DNA of 64,000 bases from Legionella maioricensis. GTDB taxonomy: Bacteria; Pseudomonadota; Gammaproteobacteria; Legionellales; Legionellaceae. The position numbers and the translations under genes were made by a program. The stretch is from assembly GCF_023618015.1 (NCBI RefSeq), contig NZ_JAJKBJ010000005.1:62001-126000 (forward strand), in the 5' to 3' direction. Each line of letters starts with the position of its first letter. Positions within the stretch are counted from its first letter, which is position 1. Of the stretch, positions 25,087 through 34,909 are shown in pieces. The notes under the pieces were generated by a model, which was given only the letters and a program-made list of their open reading frames with translations, was not told the DNA's origin and made no database searches.

Positions 25087-27663
25087 TTAATGAGCGCTAA
25101 ACTCCAATACCCCATTTTTATAAGTTACTTTAATTGTTTCTCCAGATTTAAATTTTCCTGTTAATAAGGCCTGAGCCAATGGATTTTCCAGTTTTTGTTG
25201 AATAGTACGTTTCAACGGTCTTGCTCCATAAACAGGGTCAAATCCCGCTTCCGCCAAGTGTTCAAGAGCTTCAGGGGAGACATCAAGATGGATATCCTGT
25301 TGTTTTAAACGTTTATGTAAATAGGCTATTTGGATTGCCGCTATTTTGGCAATTTGTTCTTTTGCTAAGGAATGGAATACCACTGTTTCATCGATACGAT
25401 TAATGAATTCAGGTCTAAAATGTTGGCTGACCAACTCCATAACCGCTTCTTTAATTTGATCGTAGTTGAATTTGCTACCCATTTCTTGAATAAGCTGAGA
25501 ACCCAAATTGGAGGTCATGACAATGACTGTATTGCGAAAATCAACAGTACGTCCTTGGCCGTCAGTTAAGCGCCCGTCATCCATTACCTGGAGAAGTATA
25601 TTAAAGACATCTGAGTGAGCTTTTTCTACTTCATCCAGTAAAATAACAGAATAGGGTCTGCGTCTTACGGCTTCGGTCAAATAGCCGCCTTCTTCGTAGC
25701 CTACATATCCAGGAGGAGCTCCGATTAATCGAGCAACGGAATGTTTTTCCATGAATTCGGACATATCAATACGCACCATGGCTTCTTCAGTATCAAAAAG
25801 GAATGAAGCTAATGCCTTACATAATTCCGTTTTACCGACCCCCGTAGGTCCCAGGAAAAGGAAGGAGCCAATAGGGCGGTTAGGATCGGATAACCCGGCT
25901 CTTGAACGTCTGATGGCGTTGGCAACAGCATCGACTGCCTCATTTTGGCCAATGAGTCGGTTATGCAGCACTTCCTCCATTTTAAGCAGTTTTTCTTTTT
26001 CCCCTTCCATCATTTTAGCTACCGGGATTCCAGTCCATTTGGAAACTACTTCTGCGATTTCATCTTCAGTTACTTTATTGCGCACCAATTTGTTTTCCAT
26101 GGCATCTTCTGCAGCAACCTGGCTTAGTCTTTTTTCAAGTTCAGGAATACGCCCATATTGTAATTCAGACATACGACTTAAGTCGCCTGCTCTTCTGGCC
26201 GTTTCCATTTCCTGTTTTGCCTGCTCAAGGGCTTCTTTAATTTGAGTAGACCCTTGCATGGTTGCTTTTTCAGCTTTCCATATTTCTTCCAAATCAGAAT
26301 AGGATTGTTCCAGCTCATCAATGCTGTGTTGTAAATCCTGAAGTCTTTTCTTGGAAGCTTCATCATTTTCTTTTTTAAGCGCTTCTCGTTCTATTTTTAA
26401 TTGAATCAATCGACGCTCCAGCTTATCCATACTTTCTGGTTTAGAATCTATTTCCATGCGAATTAAACTTCCCGCCTCATCAATTAAATCGATGGCTTTG
26501 TCTGGTAATTGTCTGTCACTAATGTATCGATGTGATAAAGTAGCAGCAGCTACAATTGCCGGGTCGGTAATTTCTACTCCATGGTGGACTTCATAACGTT
26601 CTTTCAAACCACGTAAGATGGCTATGGTATCCTCAACGCTAGGTTCATCGACCAGAACTTTTTGAAACCGTCGTTCAAGGGCTGCATCTTTTTCAATATA
26701 TTGTCTGTATTCATCTAAGGTGGTCGCGCCAATACAATGTAACTCGCCGCGTGCCAGAGCGGGTTTAAGCATATTGCCTGCATCCATGGCGCCTTCAGCT
26801 TTTCCAGCCCCAACCATGGTATGAATCTCATCAATGAATAAAATAATCTGACCTTCCTGCTTTGCCAAATCATTAAGGACCGCTTTTAATCGCTCCTCAA
26901 ATTCACCACGGAATTTTGCCCCTGCTATAAGTGCGCCCATGTCCAGGGAAAGCAACCGTTTATTTTTTAGTCCCTCAGGAACCTCTCCATTAATAATTCT
27001 TTGGGCTAAACCTTCGACTATCGCTGTTTTGCCTACGCCAGGCTCACCAATTAACACAGGATTATTTTTAGTCCGTCTTTGCAAGACTTGAATGGTGCGT
27101 CGTATTTCATCATCACGACCAATAACCGGATCCAATTTCCCTTGTTCAGCTCGTTCTGTTAAATCCAGAGTGTATTTTTCCAGGGCTTGTCGCTGCTCCT
27201 CTGCATTAGCATCGTTAACGGTTTCACCACCGCGCAATTCATTAATTGCTTTTTCTATGGCTTTTGTATCCCCGCCGCTTTGCTTTAACATCTTAGCAAG
27301 AGAACTGTCCTCGCTGATTGCGGCCAAAACAAATAGCTCGCTAGAGATAAAACTATCTTTTCTTTGTTGGGATAATTTATCGGTGAGATTAAGTAAGCGA
27401 TTCAGGGAGTTCGAAATATGAATATCACCTCCAGTACCAGATACTTTGGGAAGTTTCTCTAAGGATTGATCTATAAGCGTTCTTAGTAAAGGTATATTGA
27501 CTCCAGCTTTGCTAAGTAATGGCCTACAGCTTCCACCCTGTTGATCTAACAAGGCTTTCATTAAATGTTCAGGTTCTATAAACCCATTATCTCTTCCGAG
27601 TGCCAGGGATTGAGCATCGGCGAGCGCCATTTGAAATTTTGAGGTCAGTTTATCCATTCTCAT
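25087..27663 (-). CDS. clpB: ClpB protein disaggregase
   Basis: An 858-residue AAA+ hexameric chaperone that rescues aggregated proteins with DnaK. The N-terminal Clp repeat domain covers residues ~1-150. The first AAA+ module has GEPGVGKT and the [11 protein letters not shown]alker B, followed by the coiled-coil M domain (~410-525, rich in E/K with [15 protein letters not shown]). The second module has GPTGVGKT and DEVEKAH. The C-terminal small domain ends in a hydrophobic/charged tail. Length equals that of E. coli ClpB (857). I looked for a sigma-32 type promoter upstream and saw no convincing CTTGAAA/CCCCAT pair. Confidence 0.97.
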   Translation of the reverse strand: MRMDKLTSKFQMALADAQSLALGRDNGFIEPEHLMKALLDQQGGSCRPLLSKAGVNIPLLRTLIDQSLEKLPKVSGTGGDIHISNSLNRLLNLTDKLSQQRKDSFISSELFVLAAISEDSSLAKMLKQSGGDTKAIEKAINELRGGETVNDANAEEQRQALEKYTLDLTERAEQGKLDPVIGRDDEIRRTIQVLQRRTKNNPVLIGEPGVGKTAIVEGLAQRIINGEVPEGLKNKRLLSLDMGALIAGAKFRGEFEERLKAVLNDLAKQEGQIILFIDEIHTMVGAGKAEGAMDAGNMLKPALARGELHCIGATTLDEYRQYIEKDAALERRFQKVLVDEPSVEDTIAILRGLKERYEVHHGVEITDPAIVAAATLSHRYISDRQLPDKAIDLIDEAGSLIRMEIDSKPESMDKLERRLIQLKIEREALKKENDEASKKRLQDLQHSIDELEQSYSDLEEIWKAEKATMQGSTQIKEALEQAKQEMETARRAGDLSRMSELQYGRIPELEKRLSQVAAEDAMENKLVRNKVTEDEIAEVVSKWTGIPVAKMMEGEKEKLLKMEEVLHNRLIGQNEAVDAVANAIRRSRAGLSDPNRPIGSFLFLGPTGVGKTELCKALASFLFDTEEAMVRIDMSEFMEKHSVARLIGAPPGYVGYEEGGYLTEAVRRRPYSVILLDEVEKAHSDVFNILLQVMDDGRLTDGQGRTVDFRNTVIVMTSNLGSQLIQEMGSKFNYDQIKEAVMELVSQHFRPEFINRIDETVVFHSLAKEQIAKIAAIQIAYLHKRLKQQDIHLDVSPEALEHLAEAGFDPVYGARPLKRTIQQKLENPLAQALLTGKFKSGETIKVTYKNGVLEFSAH

Positions 27664-27752
27664 AGCTTAAGCCTTATTATAATTATTAGGGTATTAATTC
27701 TTGTCTACCTACCGTAAAATGAGGATTATTTTTTAAATTTCAAGTGATCATC

Positions 27753-28709
27753 ATGAATAATGAATTACCTCCGAATTCGAATACCGATTCCCAAGCTTTG
27801 TTAAACCAAATTATTATTGACTATATGAAGGAGCAAAAAAGAAAGCGCAGATGGCGTTGGGTGATGCGAATTATTTTTTTATTAATTATTGCTTACGTGG
27901 GCATCTATTTATTTTTTGTAGGAAATGAAGATACGGGCTCCAATTCAAAATCTCATGTAGGTCTCATCGATATTAATGGCGAAATTTTTGATACTAAAGG
28001 CGCAAATGCTGATGACTTTGCCCAGGGGCTAGATAGCGCATATAAAAATACAGGATTAAAAGCATTAATCATTCGTATTAATAGTCCTGGCGGTAGTCCT
28101 GTGCAAGCTGAATACATGTACAGCACTTTAAAATACTATAAAAATCAACACCCTGAAGTAAAAACTTATGCCGTTTGTGTGGATTTGTGTGCTTCAGCAG
28201 CCTATTACGTTGCTGTTGCCGCCGATGAAATATATGCCAGTCCTTCCAGCATGGTTGGGTCTATAGGAGTGGTCTATAACGGTTTTGGTTTTGTTGACTT
28301 GATGAATAAAGTCGGTGTAACTCGGAGATTGCAAACTGCTGGAGCCAATAAAGGCTTTTTAGATGCTTTTTCTCCTCCTAATGGGTTACAGCAACAAAAA
28401 CTCCAGGTCATGCTTGATTTAATCCATCAGCAATTTATTAATCGAGTCAAAGAAGGAAGAGGGGACCGGTTGCATATTGATAAGGATACCTTTTCAGGAC
28501 TTTTTTGGGTTGGTGAGCAGGCGTTGACCATGGGGTTAATTGATGGGTTGGCCAGTAGTGGGCAGTTAGCTCGTGAAAAAATTAAAATAGACAGTCTTGT
28601 TAATTATACTCACAAACAAAATCTTTTTGAGCGAGTCACTAAAAATCTGGGCACTGCTCTGGCCGATGAACTGCCGCTAAGTCTGGGAATTAAACCAGGA
28701 CTAAGATAA
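27753..28709 (+). CDS. SppA-like S49-family membrane protease
   Basis: A 318-residue protein starting at the ATG at 27753; a GTG three codons upstream is the alternative. A cytoplasmic Lys/Arg-rich N-terminus precedes one transmembrane helix (about residues 38-58), leaving the catalytic domain in the periplasm. The S49 pattern is present: INSPGGSP, then DLCASAAYYVAVAADEI with the nucleophilic serine, then PSSMVGSIGV. The length matches the short, single-domain SppA form (signal peptide peptidase A type) rather than the 618-residue E. coli protein. It would degrade cleaved signal peptides or membrane protein fragments. It diverges from clpB. Confidence 0.88.
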   Translation: MNNELPPNSNTDSQALLNQIIIDYMKEQKRKRRWRWVMRIIFLLIIAYVGIYLFFVGNEDTGSNSKSHVGLIDINGEIFDTKGANADDFAQGLDSAYKNTGLKALIIRINSPGGSPVQAEYMYSTLKYYKNQHPEVKTYAVCVDLCASAAYYVAVAADEIYASPSSMVGSIGVVYNGFGFVDLMNKVGVTRRLQTAGANKGFLDAFSPPNGLQQQKLQVMLDLIHQQFINRVKEGRGDRLHIDKDTFSGLFWVGEQALTMGLIDGLASSGQLAREKIKIDSLVNYTHKQNLFERVTKNLGTALADELPLSLGIKPGLR

Positions 28710-29045
28710 TTAAGATAATAAGTCTATTCTCGATGGGGCCATAATCTGATTAAGGATTGTTGCTCCATGACTTTAACTCCATTAATTCCCTCTTGTAATT
28801 TATAAGAATTTTTACAGAATAATTATACCTAAGTGATTGTTGTTTGGGGCTATTCTTTATTTATTTTTTCATATAATCTGTTGGACTTTAGCCTTTTTTA
28901 AAAATTAGAGAAAAACGGTTTATTAGCTTTATAAAAAAGACTAAAGGCCAGTAATAAATTCTGTTTATGGCCATGTTATTAATATAGTTTAACGAGGTCA
29001 TAAGTAATAATTTTTAAATAAAAACTGACAAGGAAGAAAACAATA
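28710..29045. other. Intergenic region before the second DUF1566 gene
   Basis: A 336-base AT-rich region between two same-strand genes. I see no open frame, repeat or RNA gene. The last 100 bases, including an aaggaagaaa purine stretch just before the ATG at 29046, presumably carry the promoter and ribosome-binding site. Confidence 0.5.
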
Positions 29046-30407
29046 ATGAGCCGGAGTCGATGGATAATTAAGCTGTTGATGAGCGTGGTGGTTTTTTCTT
29101 TTATGACGATTAGTAACGCAGGAACTCCTCTATGGTCCATTACCCAAGCAGATAAAGAACACTTTCCTTCCCATGTTTTACTTTCAGCCAATGGCAGTGC
29201 AATTATTAAGTACCTGGTCACCAATAATTCCAGAAAACTTCATACCTTGGTAATGACACCTATTCCCGGTATTAGTGCAAGTTGGCAATGTTTGAATGCG
29301 ACTCAACAGTTTCCAATCGGGTATAACGAATCTTGCATCCTTACTTTGACTGTAACCGCCAATGCGTTACAGCACAACGTTACTAGTGGTCCAGTAATCT
29401 GCCAACAGGGTAACCCACTCCAATGCTATCAACCCGATTCTCGCGAGAATCTGGACATTAGGACAGCTGCACTGAGTGCAGCGACACTAACCGCTAGTGT
29501 ATCAACTTTGGCACTTGCAACCAATGGTGAGCCAAGAAAAATAATCATTACAAATACCGGCCCGAATGCCGCAATCAATGTCAACTTAAATTTATCACCA
29601 GCATTTCCAGCAGGCACCACTATAGCGCCCAGTTTTTGCGCCACGATTGCACCGGGTGATACGTGCGTGTTGATGATTACACCAGGTTCAACACCTAGCG
29701 CTCCACCGGGGGTTAATAACCCGACGCCCATTACACTTACTGTTGCCGGCGATAATACCAATACATTAACAGAGACAATAAATATTCTCACTTATGGCAG
29801 TATGTATCAATCGGGTTATGTATTTGCTATTAATGATTCTACCCCAAATACTACTAGTATTGGTGGGAAAGTTGCGACACTTCAGGATCAGGTTTCTGCT
29901 ATGACAGGAGTTATATGGAGTTCTAACGGGAATGGCGGAACCAGCGGTGATGTAGCTAACGATAATATACCCGGCATCTTGGAAACCTCCGTTGCCCCAC
30001 CTTGTAATGGGAATACAGAGGGTTTTTGTAATACTGGGGTAATTGTGGCTTTTTATCCTGCTGTTAATTTATCTTTTTATGCAGCTGGGCAGTGTAAGAT
30101 TCCAATTGACGGCTATTCGGACTGGTATTTACCGGCTATTTGTGAAATGGGATACGATGCTACTGCGAGTGGAAGCGGTTGTGGGACGCAGGTCACACCG
30201 ACGCTGCAAAACATGCAATCAAACTTGATCGACAATGGTGCTATCAATAATCTTTTGGGTGTCTATTGGTCCTCTACAGAGGCTTCCTCTAATCCTACTG
30301 GCGGGGCATGGGTACAAATACTTGCTACCGGTGGTCTAACTCAGCAGGGGCCTGATGATAAGTTTGAGCAACGTGGTGTGCGTTGCGTTCGCGCAATTAC
30401 CCCTTAA
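29046..30407 (+). CDS. Secreted DUF1566 (Lcl C-terminal-like) domain protein, paralog B
   Basis: A 453-residue protein of the same three-part architecture as the gene at 409. A signal peptide (residues ~1-27, ending SNA) is followed by a beta-rich domain with paired cysteines, a Thr/Pro/Ala-rich segment (ITNTGPNAA) and a DUF1566 C-terminal domain with WYLPAICEMGYD, YWSSTE and VRCVRAI. Long identical blocks are shared with paralog A, such as NMQSNL and SGYVFxxNDxTPNT, so the two are ancient duplicates or members of a larger family. Divergence is greatest in the N-terminal domain, which is probably the variable, exposed part. Surface location is inferred. A hairpin follows the stop. Confidence 0.8.
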   Translation: MSRSRWIIKLLMSVVVFSFMTISNAGTPLWSITQADKEHFPSHVLLSANGSAIIKYLVTNNSRKLHTLVMTPIPGISASWQCLNATQQFPIGYNESCILTLTVTANALQHNVTSGPVICQQGNPLQCYQPDSRENLDIRTAALSAATLTASVSTLALATNGEPRKIIITNTGPNAAINVNLNLSPAFPAGTTIAPSFCATIAPGDTCVLMITPGSTPSAPPGVNNPTPITLTVAGDNTNTLTETINILTYGSMYQSGYVFAINDSTPNTTSIGGKVATLQDQVSAMTGVIWSSNGNGGTSGDVANDNIPGILETSVAPPCNGNTEGFCNTGVIVAFYPAVNLSFYAAGQCKIPIDGYSDWYLPAICEMGYDATASGSGCGTQVTPTLQNMQSNLIDNGAINNLLGVYWSSTEASSNPTGGAWVQILATGGLTQQGPDDKFEQRGVRCVRAITP

Positions 30408-30418
30408 ATTCTTTGATT

Positions 30419-30451
30419 GGCATACGCTGTTTTTATTTTAACGCGTATGCC
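30419..30451. terminator. Hairpin between convergent DUF1566 and PEBP genes
   Basis: A perfect 9-bp stem GGCATACGC (30419-30427) with GCGTATGCC (30443-30451) around a T-rich 15-base loop, just after the stop at 30407. Confidence 0.65.
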
Positions 30452-30525
30452 GCAATTTTGTTTGACGATAAAAAACAGTCCGGTGGCGTTCTCATTACCA
30501 CATGGCTTATGCTACCAGTACCATT

Positions 30526-31035
30526 TCATTTTTGATAAAGCCCGACCAATTCGGCACTACCAATAACATGTCCCGTCATTGCTCGCAGTATTTCATCTTT
30601 GGTTGCGCCATTATCAAGACTTAATAAAGTATCCAGAGCATATAATTTAAAAACATAACGATGCGCTCCAAAAGGAGGGCAGGGGCCACGATAATTAGGA
30701 CTGCCCCAACTGTTTTGTCCATGGGAAGAGCCTTCAGGAACCGAGCTTCCAGCGACCAGTTGAGTGACAGTAGGGGGTATGTTAAACAAAACCCAATGAG
30801 TCCATACTCCGGAGGGTGCATCCGGATCTTCAACAACAAGAGTAAATGACTGAGTATTAGCCGGAGCATTCTGCCAGGTTAAAGGTGGCGACTGGTCATC
30901 CCCATTACAGGTATATCGCGCCGGAATCATCGTATTTAATTTAAATGCAGGACTTTCAAGGGTGAAATTGGCTGCAAAAATTTTATAATCATACATCCCT
31001 AATAGGACGAGTAAAAGTAAAGTAGATTTCTTCAT
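30526..31035 (-). CDS. PEBP-family (YbhB/YbcL-like) exported protein
   Basis: A 169-residue protein with a signal peptide (about residues 1-21, ending FAA), then the phosphatidylethanolamine-binding protein fold. Signature segments are PARYTCNGDDQSPPLTW, VVEDPDAPSGVWTHWVLFNIP (the anion-binding DPDxP site) and NYRGPCPPFGAHRYVFKLYALD. Bacterial members are periplasmic or cytosolic proteins of uncertain ligand, sometimes called Raf kinase inhibitor-like. The gene is alone, with a strong GGAGGAAA site upstream of the ATG. Function beyond small-ligand binding is not inferable. Confidence 0.9.
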   Translation of the reverse strand: MKKSTLLLLVLLGMYDYKIFAANFTLESPAFKLNTMIPARYTCNGDDQSPPLTWQNAPANTQSFTLVVEDPDAPSGVWTHWVLFNIPPTVTQLVAGSSVPEGSSHGQNSWGSPNYRGPCPPFGAHRYVFKLYALDTLLSLDNGATKDEILRAMTGHVIGSAELVGLYQK

Positions 31036-31282
31036 TGGAATTTTCCTCCAATTAGTCCTGTGTGTTAAGAAAGAAAAATAATATTAAATTCAATAGACTC
31101 ATTTTAGTAGAGTGTAGCAGTTAAATCATAGTCAGGGTTAAGGAGAATGGAGTGCTTGGGAGTTTGCAACGGGTTAACGGATTCGCAGGATGAAGACCAT
31201 ATACATGGTCTACTAGAGCAAATTAAAATTTTTTTTAATGTTATTCATTAGCAGGCGGCCAAGCCACCTGCTAATAAGTAGA

Positions 31283-32068
31283 TTATTTTAGAGCAGGAGA
31301 GATGGTTTGCAGGAGCGATTTAAATACTTTGGGTGTTCCGGCAACTGTATCTCCGTTTTTGAGGAAATCATCTCCTCCTTGTAAGTCACTGATCAATCCG
31401 CCAGCTTCCCTGATTAATAAAGAACCTGCAGCTATATCCCAGGGACGCAGACCAAACTCCCAAAATCCATCCAGTCGACCGCTTGCAACATAGGCCAAAT
31501 CAAGGGCTGCAGAGCCTGTTCTTCTTATCCCGGCACATTTACCCAATAAGGCTTCAAAAGTGGGTAAATACCGTTGAGCTAAAGCCACATCTCGGAATGG
31601 AACACCTGTACCTAAAAGGGAGGCGCTAAGCTGAGTTTGTTTTGAGACGCGTATCCTTCTATCGTTTAAGCGGGCTCCTCTACCTCTACTGGCAGCAAAG
31701 CATTCATGACGAAGCGGATCGTAAACTACTCCATGTTCAATTCTATTTTTAATTTTCAAGGCTATAGATACTGAGAAAAAAGGGAAGCCATGTAAATAAT
31801 TGGAGGTTCCATCAAGAGGATCAATAATCCATATTGATTCTCCATCACCATCTTGAACACCGCTTTCTTCGGCAAGGATTCCATGCCCCGGATATGCTTT
31901 ATGAATGCAATTGATGATCGCTTGCTCTGCTTTGATATCCACTTCACTAAAATACTCATGACCGTTTTTAGCGGTGATTTTTAGACGGTCCACTTGCTCC
32001 ATGTGACGGATAATTATTTCGCCTGCTTGCCGTGCGGCGTTCACTGCAATATTTAAAAGTGGTTCCAT
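31283..32068 (-). CDS. suhB: Inositol-1-monophosphatase SuhB
   Basis: A 261-residue Mg2+-dependent phosphatase that in gammaproteobacteria also acts with the Nus factors in rRNA transcription. The metal-site motifs are intact: EESG near residue 68, then WIIDPLDGTSNYLHGFP (~82-98), and WDIAAGSLLIREAGG near residue 215. Length is close to E. coli SuhB (267). It is divergent from trmJ, as in E. coli where suhB faces the trmJ-isc operon, which supports orthology. Confidence 0.93.
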   Translation of the reverse strand: MEPLLNIAVNAARQAGEIIIRHMEQVDRLKITAKNGHEYFSEVDIKAEQAIINCIHKAYPGHGILAEESGVQDGDGESIWIIDPLDGTSNYLHGFPFFSVSIALKIKNRIEHGVVYDPLRHECFAASRGRGARLNDRRIRVSKQTQLSASLLGTGVPFRDVALAQRYLPTFEALLGKCAGIRRTGSAALDLAYVASGRLDGFWEFGLRPWDIAAGSLLIREAGGLISDLQGGDDFLKNGDTVAGTPKVFKSLLQTISPALK

Positions 32069-32185
32069 GAATATACTCTTTATTTAAAAAACCAGCGATT
32101 CTACCACATTTTTTTTATTCAGAGAGAAGTCTAATCAATAAATGCTGTGATATAGTTAGATATTGTATTAAATATAAGTTTTTTT

Positions 32186-32932
32186 ATGAAGTTAAGTTCC
32201 ATTCGTATCGTATTAGTTTCTACTTCTCATCCTGGTAACATCGGTTCAACAGCAAGAGCAATGAAAACCATGGGTTTGAATTCTCTATACCTGGTTACGC
32301 CAAAATCTTTTCCTGACTATAAAGCTAAAGAAATGGCAGCTGGCTCTGATGATATTTTAGAACAGGCTGTGGTCACTGGGACTTTGGAAGAAGCATTAGC
32401 GGGATGTCAATTAGTATTGGCAACCAGCGCACGACCTCGTGGTTTGTCTTTGCCCGGTTTACTTCCATCCTCCAGTGCTGAATTGGTGAGTCAACAATCA
32501 GATCATACCCAGGTCGCCATTGTCTTTGGTCGAGAGCATGCTGGTCTAACTAATGAAGAACTACTAAAATGTCATTATCATATTCATATACCGAGTAATC
32601 CTGACTACAGCTCTCTTAATTTGGCCCAGGCCGTACAAATTGTTGCTTATGAGTTGCGTATGAAATTGTTATCACCTAAAGCAGAAGTGACGATGCGTTC
32701 TGATGAATATGCTACTGCAGATGAGATAGAGCAGTTTTACGAGCATTTAAAAGAAGTCTTTATTGAAATTAAATTTTTGAAAACTGCACATCCACGACGT
32801 TTAATGCAAAGGGTCCGACGATTATTTAATAGAACCAATTTAGAAAAAATGGAAGTCAGTATTTTAAGAGGGATGTTAAGTCAGGTGCAAAAATCATTGG
32901 AGTGGGCCAGCAAAAAGGGCAGGAGCGATTAG
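32186..32932 (+). CDS. trmJ: tRNA (cytidine/uridine-2'-O-)-methyltransferase TrmJ
   Basis: A 248-residue SPOUT-class enzyme that methylates the ribose at position 32 of tRNAs. The N-terminal sequence [20 protein letters not shown], the [15 protein letters not shown] motif and the [15 protein letters not shown] knot segment are characteristic. The C-terminal helical extension (residues ~170-248) fits the E. coli protein of 246 residues. It is the first gene of a run with iscS, which starts one base after its stop codon, implying tight translational coupling. Confidence 0.94.
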   Translation: MKLSSIRIVLVSTSHPGNIGSTARAMKTMGLNSLYLVTPKSFPDYKAKEMAAGSDDILEQAVVTGTLEEALAGCQLVLATSARPRGLSLPGLLPSSSAELVSQQSDHTQVAIVFGREHAGLTNEELLKCHYHIHIPSNPDYSSLNLAQAVQIVAYELRMKLLSPKAEVTMRSDEYATADEIEQFYEHLKEVFIEIKFLKTAHPRRLMQRVRRLFNRTNLEKMEVSILRGMLSQVQKSLEWASKKGRSD

Positions 32933-32933
32933 G

Positions 32934-34097
32934 ATGATCAATAGGCCGATTTATTTTGATTATATGGCAACAACGCCAGTTGATCCACGCGTAGTGGAGC
33001 AGATGATAAAATATCTAGGACCTGAGGGACATTTTGGTAATCCCGCATCGACAACCCATATTTACGGTAAAGAAGCGGCTTTGGCTGTTGAACGAGCTCG
33101 TGGGCAAATTGCTGATTCAATCAACGCATCCATGCAGGAGATCGTGTTTACTTCGGGTGCGACTGAGTCGGATAATTTGGCGATTTTAGGTGCTGCCCAT
33201 TTTTATAAAAATAAAGGAAAGCATTTAGTGACTATGAGTACCGAACATAAAGCGGTACTGGACAGTTTTCATCAGCTGGAAAAAGAAGGCTTCGAAGTGA
33301 CCTATCTTGATCCTCAATCCGACGGCTTGTTGGACATTCAAAAACTGGAACAGGCGCTACGTCAAGATACAATTTTAGTATCCATTATGCATGTTAATAA
33401 TGAAATCGGCGTCATTCAGGATATAGCTGCAATAGGTGAATTACTCCGTAATAAGGGGATTATTTTTCACGTAGATGCTGCGCAAAGTGCTGGCAAAATC
33501 GAGATCGATCTGCATCAGCTTTCGGTGGATCTAATGTCTTTTTCTGGCCACAAGAATTACGGCCCCAAAGGTATAGGCGCACTGTACATACGTCGTAAAC
33601 CACGAATTCGTTTACAAGCGCAGACTTTTGGAGGAGGCCATGAAGGTGGCTTTCGTTCAGGAACTTTGGCCACTCATCAAATTGTGGGTATGGGGACGGC
33701 ATTTTCTTTAGCGGAAAGTGAACGCAAGGAAGAACAAGTCCGCATTTTAAATTATCGCAATCAATTATGGGAAGGCATTAGACATTTACCGGGAATTCAG
33801 TTGAATGGACACGGGCACCAGAGACTTGCGGGTAATCTGAATATGAGCTTCGCGGGGATTGATGGGGATTCTTTACTGTTGGCTTTAAGAGAATTAGCTC
33901 TATCGACAATTTCGGCCTGTTCCTCTGCCAGTATTCAACCTTCTTATGTATTAAAAGCATTAGGATTGTCTGACGAATTGGCGCAAAGTTCAATCCGATT
34001 AGCAATAGGACGTTTTACCGAGGAGAAGCAAATTCAGCAAGCTATTGCTATAATCTGTTCACAAGTAAAGCGATTGCATGAAATATCACCACGATGA
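32934..34097 (+). CDS. iscS: Cysteine desulfurase IscS, lacking the usual C-terminal tail
   Basis: A 387-residue PLP enzyme that takes sulfur from cysteine for iron-sulfur clusters and tRNA thiolation. It is very close to E. coli IscS, with [41 protein letters not shown], the PLP lysine in [12 protein letters not shown], and the catalytic loop cysteine in [10 protein letters not shown] (loop normally SSGSACTSAS). The protein ends soon after the helix RLHEISPR, so the final ~18-20 residues of E. coli IscS (404 residues), reported to contribute to IscU binding, are absent. The start one base after trmJ is unambiguous. The neighbouring IscU-like protein is also degenerate, which fits loss of the classical interaction. 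Confidence 0.93.
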   Translation: MINRPIYFDYMATTPVDPRVVEQMIKYLGPEGHFGNPASTTHIYGKEAALAVERARGQIADSINASMQEIVFTSGATESDNLAILGAAHFYKNKGKHLVTMSTEHKAVLDSFHQLEKEGFEVTYLDPQSDGLLDIQKLEQALRQDTILVSIMHVNNEIGVIQDIAAIGELLRNKGIIFHVDAAQSAGKIEIDLHQLSVDLMSFSGHKNYGPKGIGALYIRRKPRIRLQAQTFGGGHEGGFRSGTLATHQIVGMGTAFSLAESERKEEQVRILNYRNQLWEGIRHLPGIQLNGHGHQRLAGNLNMSFAGIDGDSLLLALRELALSTISACSSASIQPSYVLKALGLSDELAQSSIRLAIGRFTEEKQIQQAIAIICSQVKRLHEISPR

Positions 34098-34109
34098 TGT
34101 ATAATAAAG

Positions 34110-34502
34110 ATGTATAATGAAATAGTAGAGGATTGTTTTTTTCTGCCGAAACATGTAGGCGTCATTGATTTAGCTTCTCCTTTAACGGTGCATTTTAGAA
34201 GCAGTCAAAACAATCAGAGTGTCACTAAAATAGAATTGTATCTGCAATGTACTAAAAACGCATTGGTTAATAAGGCTTGTTTCCGAGCAACGGGAAATCC
34301 CTATGTCATTGCAGCTCTTGAATGGTTGTGTCGACATACCGAGGGCAAGGAATTAGGAAGTCTTATTTTAATCAACTACCAGACATTGATTAAAGAATTG
34401 GAAATACCGACTCACCAGTATCCCATTGCATTACAAGTTGAGGATGCTTATAAAGAAGTGGTGACTTTAATGAAGAAGAAATTAGAGGATTATAAATCAT
34501 GA
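34110..34502 (+). CDS. IscU-like scaffold homolog without cluster-ligand cysteines
   Basis: A 130-residue protein in the iscU position. It follows the NifU N-terminal fold: FRATGNPYVIAALEWL (58-73) aligns with the FKTYGCGSAIASSSLV helix start, and the C-terminal ELEIPTHQYPIALQVEDAYKEVV segment aligns with ELPPVKIHCSILAEDAIKAAI. All three conserved ligand cysteines of IscU are missing: Asn63 replaces the second, the third falls on Pro105/Ile106, and the first is lost near residue 23. Its own cysteines (9, 47, 57, 74) are elsewhere. The HscA-binding LPPVK motif is also changed to IPTHQ. It probably no longer assembles [2Fe-2S] clusters in the classical way. It overlaps iscA by ATGA. Confidence 0.72.
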   Translation: MYNEIVEDCFFLPKHVGVIDLASPLTVHFRSSQNNQSVTKIELYLQCTKNALVNKACFRATGNPYVIAALEWLCRHTEGKELGSLILINYQTLIKELEIPTHQYPIALQVEDAYKEVVTLMKKKLEDYKS

Positions 34503-34861
34503 GCGTCGTAATACAGCATACTACAGAAAAACCTGGAATTAGTTTTAGTGAGTCAGCTAAAAACCACTTGATTTCGTATTTAGCTAAAAATGCAGAACAT
34601 GTGGGTGTCCGTTTATCCGTCAAGAAAACAGGATGTTCGGGATTTTCATATGTTGTTGATTATGTAAAAATTCCTCTGGAAGGAGATATGATCATGCCTT
34701 TATCCGGGGATTATCTGGTGTGCATTGATAAAGCAAGCTATCCATTTCTTAAGGATATGCAGGTTGATTATGTAAAGCAGGGATTTAACTCTAAATTTAT
34801 TTTTAATAATCCAAATCAAACAGGTCAATGTGGTTGTGGCGAGAGCTTTACTGTTGGATGA
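34499..34861 (+). CDS. iscA: A-type iron-sulfur carrier protein (IscA/ErpA family)
   Basis: A 120-residue carrier of the HesB/IscA family that passes clusters or iron to target proteins. The three conserved cysteines are present: C46 in KKTGCSGFSY, and C111 and C113 in CGCGESF. The ATG overlaps the stop of the preceding gene (ATGA), so it is translationally coupled. In E. coli hscB, hscA and fdx would follow; here the coding run ends and a repeat-filled gap begins, so the operon is reduced to trmJ-iscS-iscU-like-iscA. SufA or ErpA identity cannot be excluded, but position favours IscA. Confidence 0.9.
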   Translation: MSVVIQHTTEKPGISFSESAKNHLISYLAKNAEHVGVRLSVKKTGCSGFSYVVDYVKIPLEGDMIMPLSGDYLVCIDKASYPFLKDMQVDYVKQGFNSKFIFNNPNQTGQCGCGESFTVG

Positions 34862-34909
34862 TTGTTAAAACGTTTGCATTTACCTTACCACGCCATCCCG
34901 AGTTCTACC

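Noticed and set aside
25751..26245. A 164-codon plus-strand frame inside clpB
   Set aside because: It is antisense to a highly conserved part of clpB, Ser-rich and without homology; a shadow frame.
27664..27752. Heat-shock (sigma-32) promoter for clpB
   Set aside because: No CTTGAAA / CCCCAT-like pair with proper spacing could be found by eye upstream of the minus-strand start.
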